Below are positions 25,627-34,062 of a stretch of 64,000 nucleotides of DNA, piece after piece; position 1 is the stretch's first letter, and the number at the start of each line of letters is the position of its first letter. The notes under the pieces are model-generated. The model did no database searches. It was not told the origin of the DNA and saw nothing but the letters and a program-made list of their open reading frames with translations. The stretch comes from an uncultured Aurantimonas sp. (lineage in GTDB: Bacteria; Pseudomonadota; Alphaproteobacteria; Rhizobiales; Rhizobiaceae), in NCBI GenBank assembly GCA_947488615.1, contig CANKZU010000001.1:124001-188000 (forward strand), in the 5' to 3' direction. The position numbers and the translations under genes are program-made.

Positions 25627-27615
25627 TCAGGCAATCTTCCCACCGCCCTGCTTGGTAATCGCGATCAGCGACGGGCGCACTGGCATGTCGTCCTTAAAGT
25701 CCGGCCAGCGGGTCGAGGGATCCTCGTAGTAGGACGGACGGCCAAAGTCCTCCCAGTCCTCGCCGCCATCGGCCGGATGCTGGACCGCGACGAAGGCGGT
25801 CTGCATGTCGGGCAGAAGCAGCGGCCCGCACATCTCGGCACCGATCGGCACGCGGAAGAACAGCTTCGACGTACCACGCGCCTCGCCCTCGGTATCGACG
25901 GCGAACAAGCCGTCGGTGCGCCCGGTCTTCTTCGGCGACATGCCGTCCGTCGCGACCCACAACCGGCCATCGGCATCGATTTCGCAATTGTCCGGCATGC
26001 CGAACCAGCCGTTTTTGGTCGTCTCGGTGGAGAAGGTCGCGCCAACCTCGGCGATGGACGGATCGCCGCATTTGAGAAGGATTTCCCATTTGCCCGTTGT
26101 CGCGGCGAAATCTCCGCCGTCCTCGGCGATCTCGATGATATGGCCGAAGGCATTATCGACGCGCGGATTGGCCGGGTTGGGCTCCTCGCGCTTGGTGTTA
26201 TTGGTCAACATCACATAGACCCGACCGCTCGAGCCGTTGGGCTGGATGTCCTCCGGGCGATCCATCTTGGTCGCCTCGAGTAGATCGGCGGCCAAGCGCG
26301 TTTCGATGAGCACGTCCGCCTGGCTTTCGAAGCCGTTCTCGGTCGTGAGCGGTCCCTCGCCAAAGGTCAACGGCAGCCAGGCCACCGTTCCGTCCTCGGC
26401 GAACTTGGCGACATAGAGCGTGCCCTCCGCCAGCAAATCCATGTTGGCGGCGCGATCGTCGGCATTGTAGGTGCCCGCGGTGACGAATTTGTAGACATAG
26501 TCGAAGCGCTCGTCATCGCCGAGATAGAAGACGACGCGGCCATCCCCGTTGACGATCGACTCCGCGCCCTCATGCTTGAAGCGCCCCATCGCGGTCCGCT
26601 TCTTCGGCACGGAGTTCGGATCTTCGACGTCGACCTCGACGATCCAGCCGAAGCGGTTCGGCTCGTTCGGCTCCTTGGAGACGTCGAAGCGGTCGTGGAA
26701 CTTGCCCCAGGCGTAGGTTCCGTCAGGCACGCCGTAGCGCTCGTAGTTCCTGGCCTCGCGGTGGTCCGCGGCCAGTTCGCCCATGAAGTAGCCATGGAAA
26801 TTCTCCTCGGCCATCACATAGGTACCCCAGGGGGTGACTCCGCCGGCGCAGTTGTTGAACGTGCCGAAGACCTTGCGGCCGGTCGGGTCGGCGTTGGTCT
26901 GCATGCGCGGATCGCCGGCCGCGGGGCCGGTGAGTTCCATCTCGGTTTCGGCGGTGACCCGGCGATTCTTCGCTCCGTCCTTCACCACCTGCCACTTGCC
27001 GCCCTCCTTGCGGATTTCGACAACCGAGCCGCCATGCGCGGCCATTTCGACATTCACCTGGTTCTCGTCGGCTTCGGCGACGACGAGCTTGTCGTCTTCC
27101 ACCTTGACGATTCCCGGGAACATCAGGTGATCGTTAGTGTATTCGTGGTTGACGACCAAGATGCCGTGCTCGGACGAGTCGTCGATCGGGACGTAGCCGA
27201 CATAATCGTTGTTGTAACCGAATTGCCGGTTCTGGGCGTCCGGCGTCTGCGCCGTGGGATCGAACTCCGGCGAGTCGGGAAAGATCCCGTCGCCCCAGCG
27301 CAGCAGCACGTCGGCGTCGTAGCCCTCGGCGACATGGTGGGTTTCGTCCACTCCCGCCTCCACCTCGGTGAAGTCGAAGCGCGATCCGGACGCGTCCTGC
27401 GCCTTTGCTTCGTCGGCGGCGACGAGCGCCAATGGGCTCACCGTGGCGGCGATCGCCGTCGCGGCGAGCGAGCCGCGCAGGAAGTCCCGACGTGAGAACC
27501 GCGCTGCGATGATCTCGCCCATGGTGCGGTTGTCGGTCGGATTGTGACCCTCGCCTGCCGCGTCCTCAAGCTGGGTGGTAGGGAAGACCGTGCTTTTTCC
27601 AACATGTTCGTTCAT
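25627..27615 (-). CDS. phoX: PhoX-family alkaline phosphatase, Tat-exported
   Basis: Periplasmic Ca/Fe-dependent phosphomonoesterase of the DUF839 family that releases phosphate from organic esters. The 662-residue precursor has a twin-arginine signal (SRRDFLRGSLAATAIAATV, about residues 42-60). The DUF839 beta-propeller follows with WGDGIF, GYNNDYVGYVP, VVNHEYTNDH, NCAGGVTPWGTYVMAEENFHG and DNCEIDADGRLWVATDG, which carry the expected acidic and Cys metal ligands. I chose ATG 27615 (MNEHVGK). A possible Pho box lies about 70 bases upstream. Length fits PhoX (about 630-680). Confidence 0.92.
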   Translation of the reverse strand: MNEHVGKSTVFPTTQLEDAAGEGHNPTDNRTMGEIIAARFSRRDFLRGSLAATAIAATVSPLALVAADEAKAQDASGSRFDFTEVEAGVDETHHVAEGYDADVLLRWGDGIFPDSPEFDPTAQTPDAQNRQFGYNNDYVGYVPIDDSSEHGILVVNHEYTNDHLMFPGIVKVEDDKLVVAEADENQVNVEMAAHGGSVVEIRKEGGKWQVVKDGAKNRRVTAETEMELTGPAAGDPRMQTNADPTGRKVFGTFNNCAGGVTPWGTYVMAEENFHGYFMGELAADHREARNYERYGVPDGTYAWGKFHDRFDVSKEPNEPNRFGWIVEVDVEDPNSVPKKRTAMGRFKHEGAESIVNGDGRVVFYLGDDERFDYVYKFVTAGTYNADDRAANMDLLAEGTLYVAKFAEDGTVAWLPLTFGEGPLTTENGFESQADVLIETRLAADLLEATKMDRPEDIQPNGSSGRVYVMLTNNTKREEPNPANPRVDNAFGHIIEIAEDGGDFAATTGKWEILLKCGDPSIAEVGATFSTETTKNGWFGMPDNCEIDADGRLWVATDGMSPKKTGRTDGLFAVDTEGEARGTSKLFFRVPIGAEMCGPLLLPDMQTAFVAVQHPADGGEDWEDFGRPSYYEDPSTRWPDFKDDMPVRPSLIAITKQGGGKIA

Positions 27616-27686
27616 CGAATGACCCCTTTTTTGAAAGGTTAAGAACAGTCCATCTTGCAATGGTTCTGATCTTACCTAAAGGGCTA

Positions 27687-27706
27687 ATGTCACGGTCAGA
27701 TGACGG
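27687..27706 (-). promoter_or_regulatory. candidate PhoB box upstream of phoX
   Basis: Read on the minus strand, CCGTCATCTGA is followed by CCGTGACAT: two imperfect copies spaced by 11 bp, about 72 bases before the phoX start. This resembles the PhoB direct repeat (CTGTCAT with 4-base spacers), though the second copy is weak. The position and the target gene make it plausible. Confidence 0.4.
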
Positions 27707-27724
27707 CCCGCCGCGGGCGCTCTC

Positions 27725-28669
27725 TCAACCACTGGGAGGTGTCACCCGCCGGGCCTTCGAGCGCTCGATTCCCAACTGATGCTCGCGCCAGATGATGAAG
27801 ATGCCGGCGGAAATCACAATGGCCGCGCCGAGGAGCGTCGTCGAACTCGCGGCCTCGCTGAAGGCGAAATAGCCGATGGCGATGGCCAGCAGCATTGAGG
27901 TGTATTCGAATGGCGCGATGGTCGAGGTGTCGGCGAAGCGGTAGGCCGAGGTCAGCAGCAACTGGCCGACGCCGCCGCATAGCCCCGCCACGATCAGCAG
28001 CACCGCCTGTTCCCATGTCGGCAGCACCCATCCGAAAAAGATCGTAAGAAGCGCGATGCCAGACGATGTCAGCGAGAAATAGACCACGATCGTCGCGGTC
28101 TTCTCGGTGCGGACGAGACGGCGTATCTGGATCATCGCGACGGCCGCCACCGCCGCAGAAATGACGGCCGCGATAATGCCGATCGCCTCCGCGCTGTCGA
28201 CAGCATCGCCACCCAGGGTCAGCTTCGGCAACGTCACCACCACGATGCCGACCAGACCGACCAGCGCCGCCGTCCAGCGATAAAGGCGCACGATCTCCTT
28301 GAGGAAGACGGCGGCGAAGACGACCGTCAGCAATGGCGCGCCATAGGTGATGGTGATCCACTCGGGATAGGGCAGCCGGGTCAGCGCGTAAAAACCGAGG
28401 CCCATGGAGGTCACGCCGATCAGCCCGCGGCCGATATGGGCGGGCAGATTGTCGGTCTTGAGCGCGGTCTTCAGATCGCCCAGCCAGGCGAGATAGATAA
28501 CCACCGGAACCAAGGCGAAGAACGACCGGAAGAACACGATCTCACCGGCCGGGATGCCCTCGCCGCCGGCCTTGATCACCGTCTGCATGGCGACGAACAC
28601 CACGACCGACAGGCATTTCAGAAAAATGCCGCGCATCGGCGATTCGGCGGACGCCGGCCGACTGTCCAT
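27725..28669 (-). CDS. EamA/DMT-family transporter
   Basis: A 314-residue inner-membrane protein with about ten hydrophobic helices arranged as two EamA repeats (about 15-150 and 160-300). The first contains EIVFFRSFFALVPV and GLGFYALTRLPYPEW, the second the typical FADTSTIAPFEYTSMLLA near the end. DMT proteins export amino acids, nucleosides or other metabolites; no substrate can be assigned. It lies upstream of phoX on the same strand with about 110 bases between, enough for an independent phoX promoter. Confidence 0.88.
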   Translation of the reverse strand: MDSRPASAESPMRGIFLKCLSVVVFVAMQTVIKAGGEGIPAGEIVFFRSFFALVPVVIYLAWLGDLKTALKTDNLPAHIGRGLIGVTSMGLGFYALTRLPYPEWITITYGAPLLTVVFAAVFLKEIVRLYRWTAALVGLVGIVVVTLPKLTLGGDAVDSAEAIGIIAAVISAAVAAVAMIQIRRLVRTEKTATIVVYFSLTSSGIALLTIFFGWVLPTWEQAVLLIVAGLCGGVGQLLLTSAYRFADTSTIAPFEYTSMLLAIAIGYFAFSEAASSTTLLGAAIVISAGIFIIWREHQLGIERSKARRVTPPSG

Positions 28670-28749
28670 CCTCTCCCCTCTCCTGCCTCAACTTTCGCTG
28701 TCCAGGCGGACACCCGCCCGTCATTGTGTCGCTTCCCTCTGCAGAGTCC

Positions 28750-31050
28750 TTAGCGAGCTGCCTGCAACGCTTCCCACACCCGCAGCGGCGTTGCCGGCAT
28801 GTCGATATGGTCGACGCCGGCGGGCCGCAGCGCATCGGCGACCGCGTTCATCACCGCGGGAGCGGCGCCGATGGTGCCGGCCTCGCCAGCACCCTTGATG
28901 CCGAGCGCGTTGGTCGTCGACGGGACGTTCCGGGTCTTGAAGGCGAAGAACGGCAGGTCCCAGGCGCGCGGCATCGCATAGTCCATGAAGCTCGCGGTGA
29001 CGAGTTGACCGTCCTCGTCATAAACCGCGTTTTCGAGCAGGGCCTGGCCGATCCCCTGCGCGACGCCGCCATGAATCTGGCCGGCGAGCAGCATCGGATT
29101 CACAGTCACCCCGAAATCGTCGACGATCGTGTAGGTGAGGATTTCAATCGTCCCGGTCTCCGGATCGATTTCGACCTCGCAGATATGGGTGCCGTTCGGA
29201 TAGGTCGCCTCATCCTGCTTGAACTCGCCAACCGCCTTCAGATCGTCGGCGGATTTGGCCGCCGCCGCGATGGCGGCGAAATCGATCGAACGGTCGGTGC
29301 CGACGATCCGCGCCGTTCCGCCGTCGAGCTCGATATCGCCAGCCGATGCCTCCAACTCGCTCGCCGCTAGTTTCTTGATCTTTTCCGCCAGGCTCTGGCT
29401 CGCCCGCCGCACCGACACCGCGCCGAGCGGTATCGACCGCGAGCCGCCGGTGCCGCCGCCGGTCGGGGTGTCGTCGGTATCGCCCTGTTTCACGTCGATC
29501 AGATCGTAGTCGAGATTGAGCGCCTCGGCGACGAACTGGGCATAGGCGGTGACATGGCCCTGCCCGTTGGACTGCGTGCCGATCTTCAGTTCGATCCGCC
29601 CCGCCGGCGTCAATTCGGCGTAGGCCGGCTCGGAGCCGGCGAAGGCGCAGGCCTCCACATAGGTGGCCATGCCGATGCCGCGAAGCTTGCCTTTTTCCTT
29701 GGCGCTCTCCCGGCGCACTTCGAACTCCTGCCAGCCCGACTGCCGCATCGCCTCGGCGAGATGGCCCTCGAAATCGCCGGTGTCATACATGCGGCCAACC
29801 GCCGTCGTATAAGGAAGTTGGTCCGGCCGGATGAAGTTCTTACGCCGGATTTCCTCCCGGGCCAGCCCCATGTCGCGCGCGCATTGATCGACCAGCCGTT
29901 CGATCAGATAGGACGCCTCTGGACGCCCGGCGCCGCGATAGGCGTCGATGGGAACGGTGTTGGTGAAGACCAGGTGACAATCGACATTGACCGCCTCGAT
30001 ATCGTAGAGGCCCGGCGCCATCGACATGCCGAGATAGGGAATGAACGGCCCGTTCTGCGACAGATACGCCCCCATGTTGGCGTAGAGACCGATATCGAGA
30101 GCGAGAAAGCGCCCGTCCTCGTCCATCGCCATGCGTGCCGTGACGACATTGTCGCGGCCGTGTGCGTCGGAGACGAAATGCTCGCCGCGATCGCCGGTCC
30201 ATTTCACCGGGCGGCCGAGGCGCTCGGCCGCCACCAGCACCAGAACGTGTTCGCGGTACAGGAACGCCTTGGTCCCGAAACCGCCGCCGACATCCTTCGT
30301 CACGACCCGCACCTTCGACGGGTCGACCTTGAGCACTTTCTTGGCCAGCACCGACTGGATGCCGTGCACGCCCTGGCTTCCGGTCGTCAAGATCCAGCGG
30401 TTCTCGTCCTGCGACCACTCTCCGAGCGCCGAGCGAAGCTCCATATAATTGCAGACGAGACGGTTTTGGCGGAGGGTGATCTCGGAGACCCGGGGCGCAT
30501 TCGCGAACGCCTCCTCGGTCCGCCGCTTGTCCCCCATGTTGAGATGGCCGCCGATATTCCCGTCACTGTCTGGCCACACCGGCGCCGCGCCGTCCGCCGT
30601 TGCCGTTTCGATATCGGCAACGACCGGCAGCGGCTCATAGTCGACGACGAGGAGTTCCGCGGCGTCCGCCGCCTGGATCGTCGTTTCCGCAACCACGAAG
30701 GCGACCGCGTCGCCGACATGCCGAACGACATCGCGGCAGAGCACCGGAATGTCGCGGGCCGACACGTTGCTGCCGTCCGGCTGTTCCAGCAATGTTTGGC
30801 AGGGCACATCGCCAAGTTCGGCGACGTCCGCATGGGTCAGCACCAGGTGCACACCCGGCGCGGAACGGACGGCTTCGACATCCGAGATCGTGAAAGTCGC
30901 GTGAGCATGCGGCGAACGCACCACCACCGCATGCAGAATGTCCGGCCGGGTTTCGTCGTCGGTGTAACATCCCTCGCCCCGAAGGAAGGCGTCGTCCTCC
31001 TTCCGCAGGGCCGAAGCGCCAAGGCCGAATTTCGGGGTCATCACGTTCAT
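28750..31050 (-). CDS. orphan molybdenum hydroxylase large subunit (CoxL form II / xanthine-dehydrogenase-like)
   Basis: A 766-residue molybdopterin-cytosine-dinucleotide-binding subunit. Residues about 20-130 form the aldehyde oxidase a/b-hammerhead domain (LRKEDDAFLRGEG, VVVRSPHAHA), the rest the Mo-binding domain with GGGFGTKAF, the active-site loop AYRGAGRPE (form II, not the AYxCSFR of true CO dehydrogenase), IGTQSNGQGH and catalytic GAGEAGTIGAAP. Such subunits normally need FAD and 2Fe-2S partners, but neither neighbour (EamA transporter, divergent pepN) encodes them. The substrate is unknown. I chose ATG 31050 (MNVMTPK). Confidence 0.9.
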   Translation of the reverse strand: MNVMTPKFGLGASALRKEDDAFLRGEGCYTDDETRPDILHAVVVRSPHAHATFTISDVEAVRSAPGVHLVLTHADVAELGDVPCQTLLEQPDGSNVSARDIPVLCRDVVRHVGDAVAFVVAETTIQAADAAELLVVDYEPLPVVADIETATADGAAPVWPDSDGNIGGHLNMGDKRRTEEAFANAPRVSEITLRQNRLVCNYMELRSALGEWSQDENRWILTTGSQGVHGIQSVLAKKVLKVDPSKVRVVTKDVGGGFGTKAFLYREHVLVLVAAERLGRPVKWTGDRGEHFVSDAHGRDNVVTARMAMDEDGRFLALDIGLYANMGAYLSQNGPFIPYLGMSMAPGLYDIEAVNVDCHLVFTNTVPIDAYRGAGRPEASYLIERLVDQCARDMGLAREEIRRKNFIRPDQLPYTTAVGRMYDTGDFEGHLAEAMRQSGWQEFEVRRESAKEKGKLRGIGMATYVEACAFAGSEPAYAELTPAGRIELKIGTQSNGQGHVTAYAQFVAEALNLDYDLIDVKQGDTDDTPTGGGTGGSRSIPLGAVSVRRASQSLAEKIKKLAASELEASAGDIELDGGTARIVGTDRSIDFAAIAAAAKSADDLKAVGEFKQDEATYPNGTHICEVEIDPETGTIEILTYTIVDDFGVTVNPMLLAGQIHGGVAQGIGQALLENAVYDEDGQLVTASFMDYAMPRAWDLPFFAFKTRNVPSTTNALGIKGAGEAGTIGAAPAVMNAVADALRPAGVDHIDMPATPLRVWEALQAAR

Positions 31051-31281
31051 GAAAACAAGCTCCTGGACGGGGGATGCGCTGCCGTAGGAAGGGGCGGCGC
31101 AAGGGCGGGGACGAGGCCACAAATGGCGTTTCGAACGCCTCACTTATTGCGTCGGACCGCTTCCGTCGAGGGCCTGCGCGATCCCGAATGCCGGCGCTTG
31201 GCCGCCCGACTGCGCCATCGACCGGTTGGCAATTCGCCCGCTGGGGGCTACGTCCCGCTGCGATACGAAAGGAACCGCCCC

Positions 31282-33930
31282 ATGCTTCGCACCGACGACG
31301 GTCAGACCATCAAGCTCGACGACTACCGCGCAACGGACTTCGTCCTGCATTCGGTGGCGATGACGATACGGCTGTTCGAGGGTCGCGCCGATATCGACAC
31401 AACGCTAGAGCTCGAGCGGCGCGAAGGCGCCGACGCCGCCGCCCCACTGGTCCTCGACGGCGACGAATTGACGCTCACAGGCCTCTTGCTCGACGGCGCG
31501 GCGCTGGATGCGGGCCGGTATGAGGCGTCTCCCGAGCGGTTGGAAATTACCGGCCTGCCATCTGGCGGCCGCTTCACGCTCGACGTCGCGACGACGCTCG
31601 TGCCGGAAAACAATACGAAGCTGATGGGGCTTTACCGGTCCAACGGCATCTGGTGCACCCAATGCGAGGCCGAGGGCTTCCGCCGCATCACCTACTTCCT
31701 CGATCGCCCGGACGTGCTGGCGCCTTACAAGGTCCGAATCGAGGCTGACCGGCTGGCCGCGCCGATTTTGCTGTCGAACGGCAATCCGGCGGAGACGGGC
31801 ACCCTTCCCGACAATCGGCATTTCGCCGTCTGGGACGATCCCTTCAACAAGCCGTCCTATCTTTTCGCCATGGTCGCCGGCGACCTCGACTCGATCCATG
31901 AGCGATTCACCACGGCGAGCGGCAAACCCGTCAGCCTCGGCATCTACACGGAAAAGGGCCGCGCCTCGCAGGCTGGTTACGCCATGGATGCGTTGAAACG
32001 ATCGATGGTCTGGGATGAGAAGCGCTTCGGTCGCGAATACGATCTCGACGTCTTCAACATCGTGGCGATCGCCGATTTCAACATGGGCGCGATGGAGAAC
32101 AAGGGCCTCAACGTCTTCAATCACAAATACGTCCTGCTCGACCCCGAGACGGCGACGGACACCGACTATGCCGGTGTCGAGACGGTCATCGCCCACGAAT
32201 ATTTCCACAACTGGACCGGCAATCGGATCACCTGCCGCGACTGGTTCCAGCTCTGCCTGAAGGAAGGGCTGACGGTCTATCGCGATCAGGAATTCAGTGC
32301 CGATGAGCGGTCGGCCAGCGTACAGCGCATCAGCTCCGTCCGGCGGCTGAAGGCGCATCAGTTTCCGGAGGACCAGGGGCCTCTGCAACATCCCGTCCGG
32401 CCAACGGAATATCGCGAGATCAACAATTTCTACACGGCAACCGTCTACGACAAGGGCGCCGAACTGGTGCGGATGATCGCGACGATCCTCGGTCGCGACG
32501 GCTTCCGGCAAGGCATGGACCTTTACTTCGAGCGCCACGACGGCGACGCCGCGACGATCGAGGACTTCATTGCCTGTTTCGAGGCCGCGACCGGCAAGGA
32601 CCTGTCACACCTCGCGCTCTGGTACTGCCAGGCGGGAACGCCCACCCTCACCGTCACGGAGGATTACGACGCGGCGGCCGAGCGTCTGACGGTCGGTTTC
32701 AAGCAGACGCTCCGGCAAGGTGCCGCCGGCACCGGAACCGCGCCGGTGCATATTCCGATCCGCTTCGGCCTCGTCGGCTCCAACGGCCAGGACAAGGACG
32801 CGGCACCGGTCCACGGCGCCAGCGTTGAGAGCGACGTCATCCATCTCACCGAGACGGAAGCGAGCGTCGTCTTCGAAAATCTGAGCGAACGTCCCTATCT
32901 GTCGGTGCTTAGGGACTTCTCGGCCCCGGTGACGCTCGACCACCCGCAAAGCCAGGCCGATCGTCTTGCCCTCGCCCGGCTCGACCCGAACCTGTTCAAC
33001 CGCTGGCGCATCCTCAACGATCTCGTCGGCGCGGCGCTGACAGAGGCGAGCCGGAGGTCATCGCCAGCGGCCCAGGCCCCGCTGACACCCGAGATCATCG
33101 ATGCCATCCTCGACTCGGTCGGTGACGAAAGCCTGGAAGCGGCGTTCCGCGCCCAGGCACTTGCCTTGCCCGGCGAGGCTGAGATCGCGCGCATGCTTGC
33201 GGAGAATGTCGATCCCGCCGCCGTTCACGCCGTCGTCGAGGCCGCCCGGCACTCCGTGGGCAAGCGCGGCGCTTCCCTGTTCGCCCGCCTCCATGGCGGC
33301 CGGGAAACCGGCACGGCCTTCTCCCCCGATGCCGAAAGCGTCGGAAGGCGGGCTCTCGCCAATGCCGCGCTCGGCTATCTCGCCCCTGCGACCGGGGATT
33401 GCGGACCGGCGGAAGAACAGTATGCCGCCGCTGGAAACATGACCGACCGCCTCGCCGCCCTGACGGTCCTGGTGCATCGCTTTCCCGACACACCGGCCTC
33501 CACGTCTGCGCTGAGCGATTTCTACGCCCGCTTCGAGCACGATGGTCTCGTCATCGACAAATGGTTCGCGATCCAGGCGACGATCCCGAGCCCGAGGTCG
33601 GTCGAGATCGTCGCCGGCCTCGCCTCGCATCCGAGGTTCTCCCTGAAGAACCCGAACCGCGTCCGGGCGCTTGTCGGCACCTTCGCAGCAGCGAACCAAC
33701 TGGCGTTCCACCGCCCCGATGGCGCCGGCTACCGCTGGGTCGCGGGGCGACTGGTGGAAATCGACCGCCTGAATCCGCAGGTCGCGGCGCGGATCGCGAC
33801 CACCTTCCGCTCCTGGCGAAGCCTGGAGCCGGCTCGGCGCGACAAGGCGAGTGCGACATTACGGCAACTGCTTGAACTTAAAGACATCTCGACAGACCTG
33901 CGAGATATCTTGGGACGATCTTTGCGATAG
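31282..33930 (+). CDS. pepN: aminopeptidase N
   Basis: Broad-specificity zinc M1 aminopeptidase of the cytoplasm, 882 residues, the usual PepN length. The N-terminal beta domain is followed by the exopeptidase motif GAMEN (269-273) and the zinc site HEYFHNWTGNR with H305, E306, H309 and the third ligand E328 in LKEGLTVYRDQEF. The C-terminal DUF3458 helical array begins at about residue 440 and includes FHRPDGAGYRW. ATG 31282 has GGAA upstream and matches the family start; the frame is open for a further 1.7 kb antisense to the molybdenum enzyme gene, which I do not count. Confidence 0.96.
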   Translation: MLRTDDGQTIKLDDYRATDFVLHSVAMTIRLFEGRADIDTTLELERREGADAAAPLVLDGDELTLTGLLLDGAALDAGRYEASPERLEITGLPSGGRFTLDVATTLVPENNTKLMGLYRSNGIWCTQCEAEGFRRITYFLDRPDVLAPYKVRIEADRLAAPILLSNGNPAETGTLPDNRHFAVWDDPFNKPSYLFAMVAGDLDSIHERFTTASGKPVSLGIYTEKGRASQAGYAMDALKRSMVWDEKRFGREYDLDVFNIVAIADFNMGAMENKGLNVFNHKYVLLDPETATDTDYAGVETVIAHEYFHNWTGNRITCRDWFQLCLKEGLTVYRDQEFSADERSASVQRISSVRRLKAHQFPEDQGPLQHPVRPTEYREINNFYTATVYDKGAELVRMIATILGRDGFRQGMDLYFERHDGDAATIEDFIACFEAATGKDLSHLALWYCQAGTPTLTVTEDYDAAAERLTVGFKQTLRQGAAGTGTAPVHIPIRFGLVGSNGQDKDAAPVHGASVESDVIHLTETEASVVFENLSERPYLSVLRDFSAPVTLDHPQSQADRLALARLDPNLFNRWRILNDLVGAALTEASRRSSPAAQAPLTPEIIDAILDSVGDESLEAAFRAQALALPGEAEIARMLAENVDPAAVHAVVEAARHSVGKRGASLFARLHGGRETGTAFSPDAESVGRRALANAALGYLAPATGDCGPAEEQYAAAGNMTDRLAALTVLVHRFPDTPASTSALSDFYARFEHDGLVIDKWFAIQATIPSPRSVEIVAGLASHPRFSLKNPNRVRALVGTFAAANQLAFHRPDGAGYRWVAGRLVEIDRLNPQVAARIATTFRSWRSLEPARRDKASATLRQLLELKDISTDLRDILGRSLR

Positions 33931-33944
33931 GCGATCTGTTCATT

Positions 33945-34034
33945 GACTCCTTAATCTTGTCGCAATTCAGCTCTGGACAAGGTGATTCGCCTCTGATCAA
34001 TTGGCGGTGATTCGGATGTGCGGCATGCCGAATC
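33945..34034 (+). promoter_or_regulatory. cluster of four GANTC (CcrM) sites in the pleC promoter region
   Basis: GANTC occurs at 33945-33949, 33984-33988, 34009-34013 and 34030-34034, inside the 132-base gap before the PleC-like kinase. Two of them are embedded in a direct repeat GGTGATTCG (33982-33990 and 34007-34015). The last two form an inverted repeat GATTCGG/CCGAATC. GANTC is the CcrM methylation site read by GcrA in alphaproteobacterial cell-cycle promoters. Confidence 0.6.
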
Positions 34035-34062
34035 GTTGAGATGCGGTTACGAGGGGTTAGGC

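Noticed and set aside
29554..31281. A 576-codon open frame on the plus strand continuous with pepN, suggesting a giant PepN fusion
   Set aside because: It is antisense to the molybdenum enzyme gene, shows no family motifs and arises from GC-rich codon bias. PepN has its natural start and RBS at 31282.
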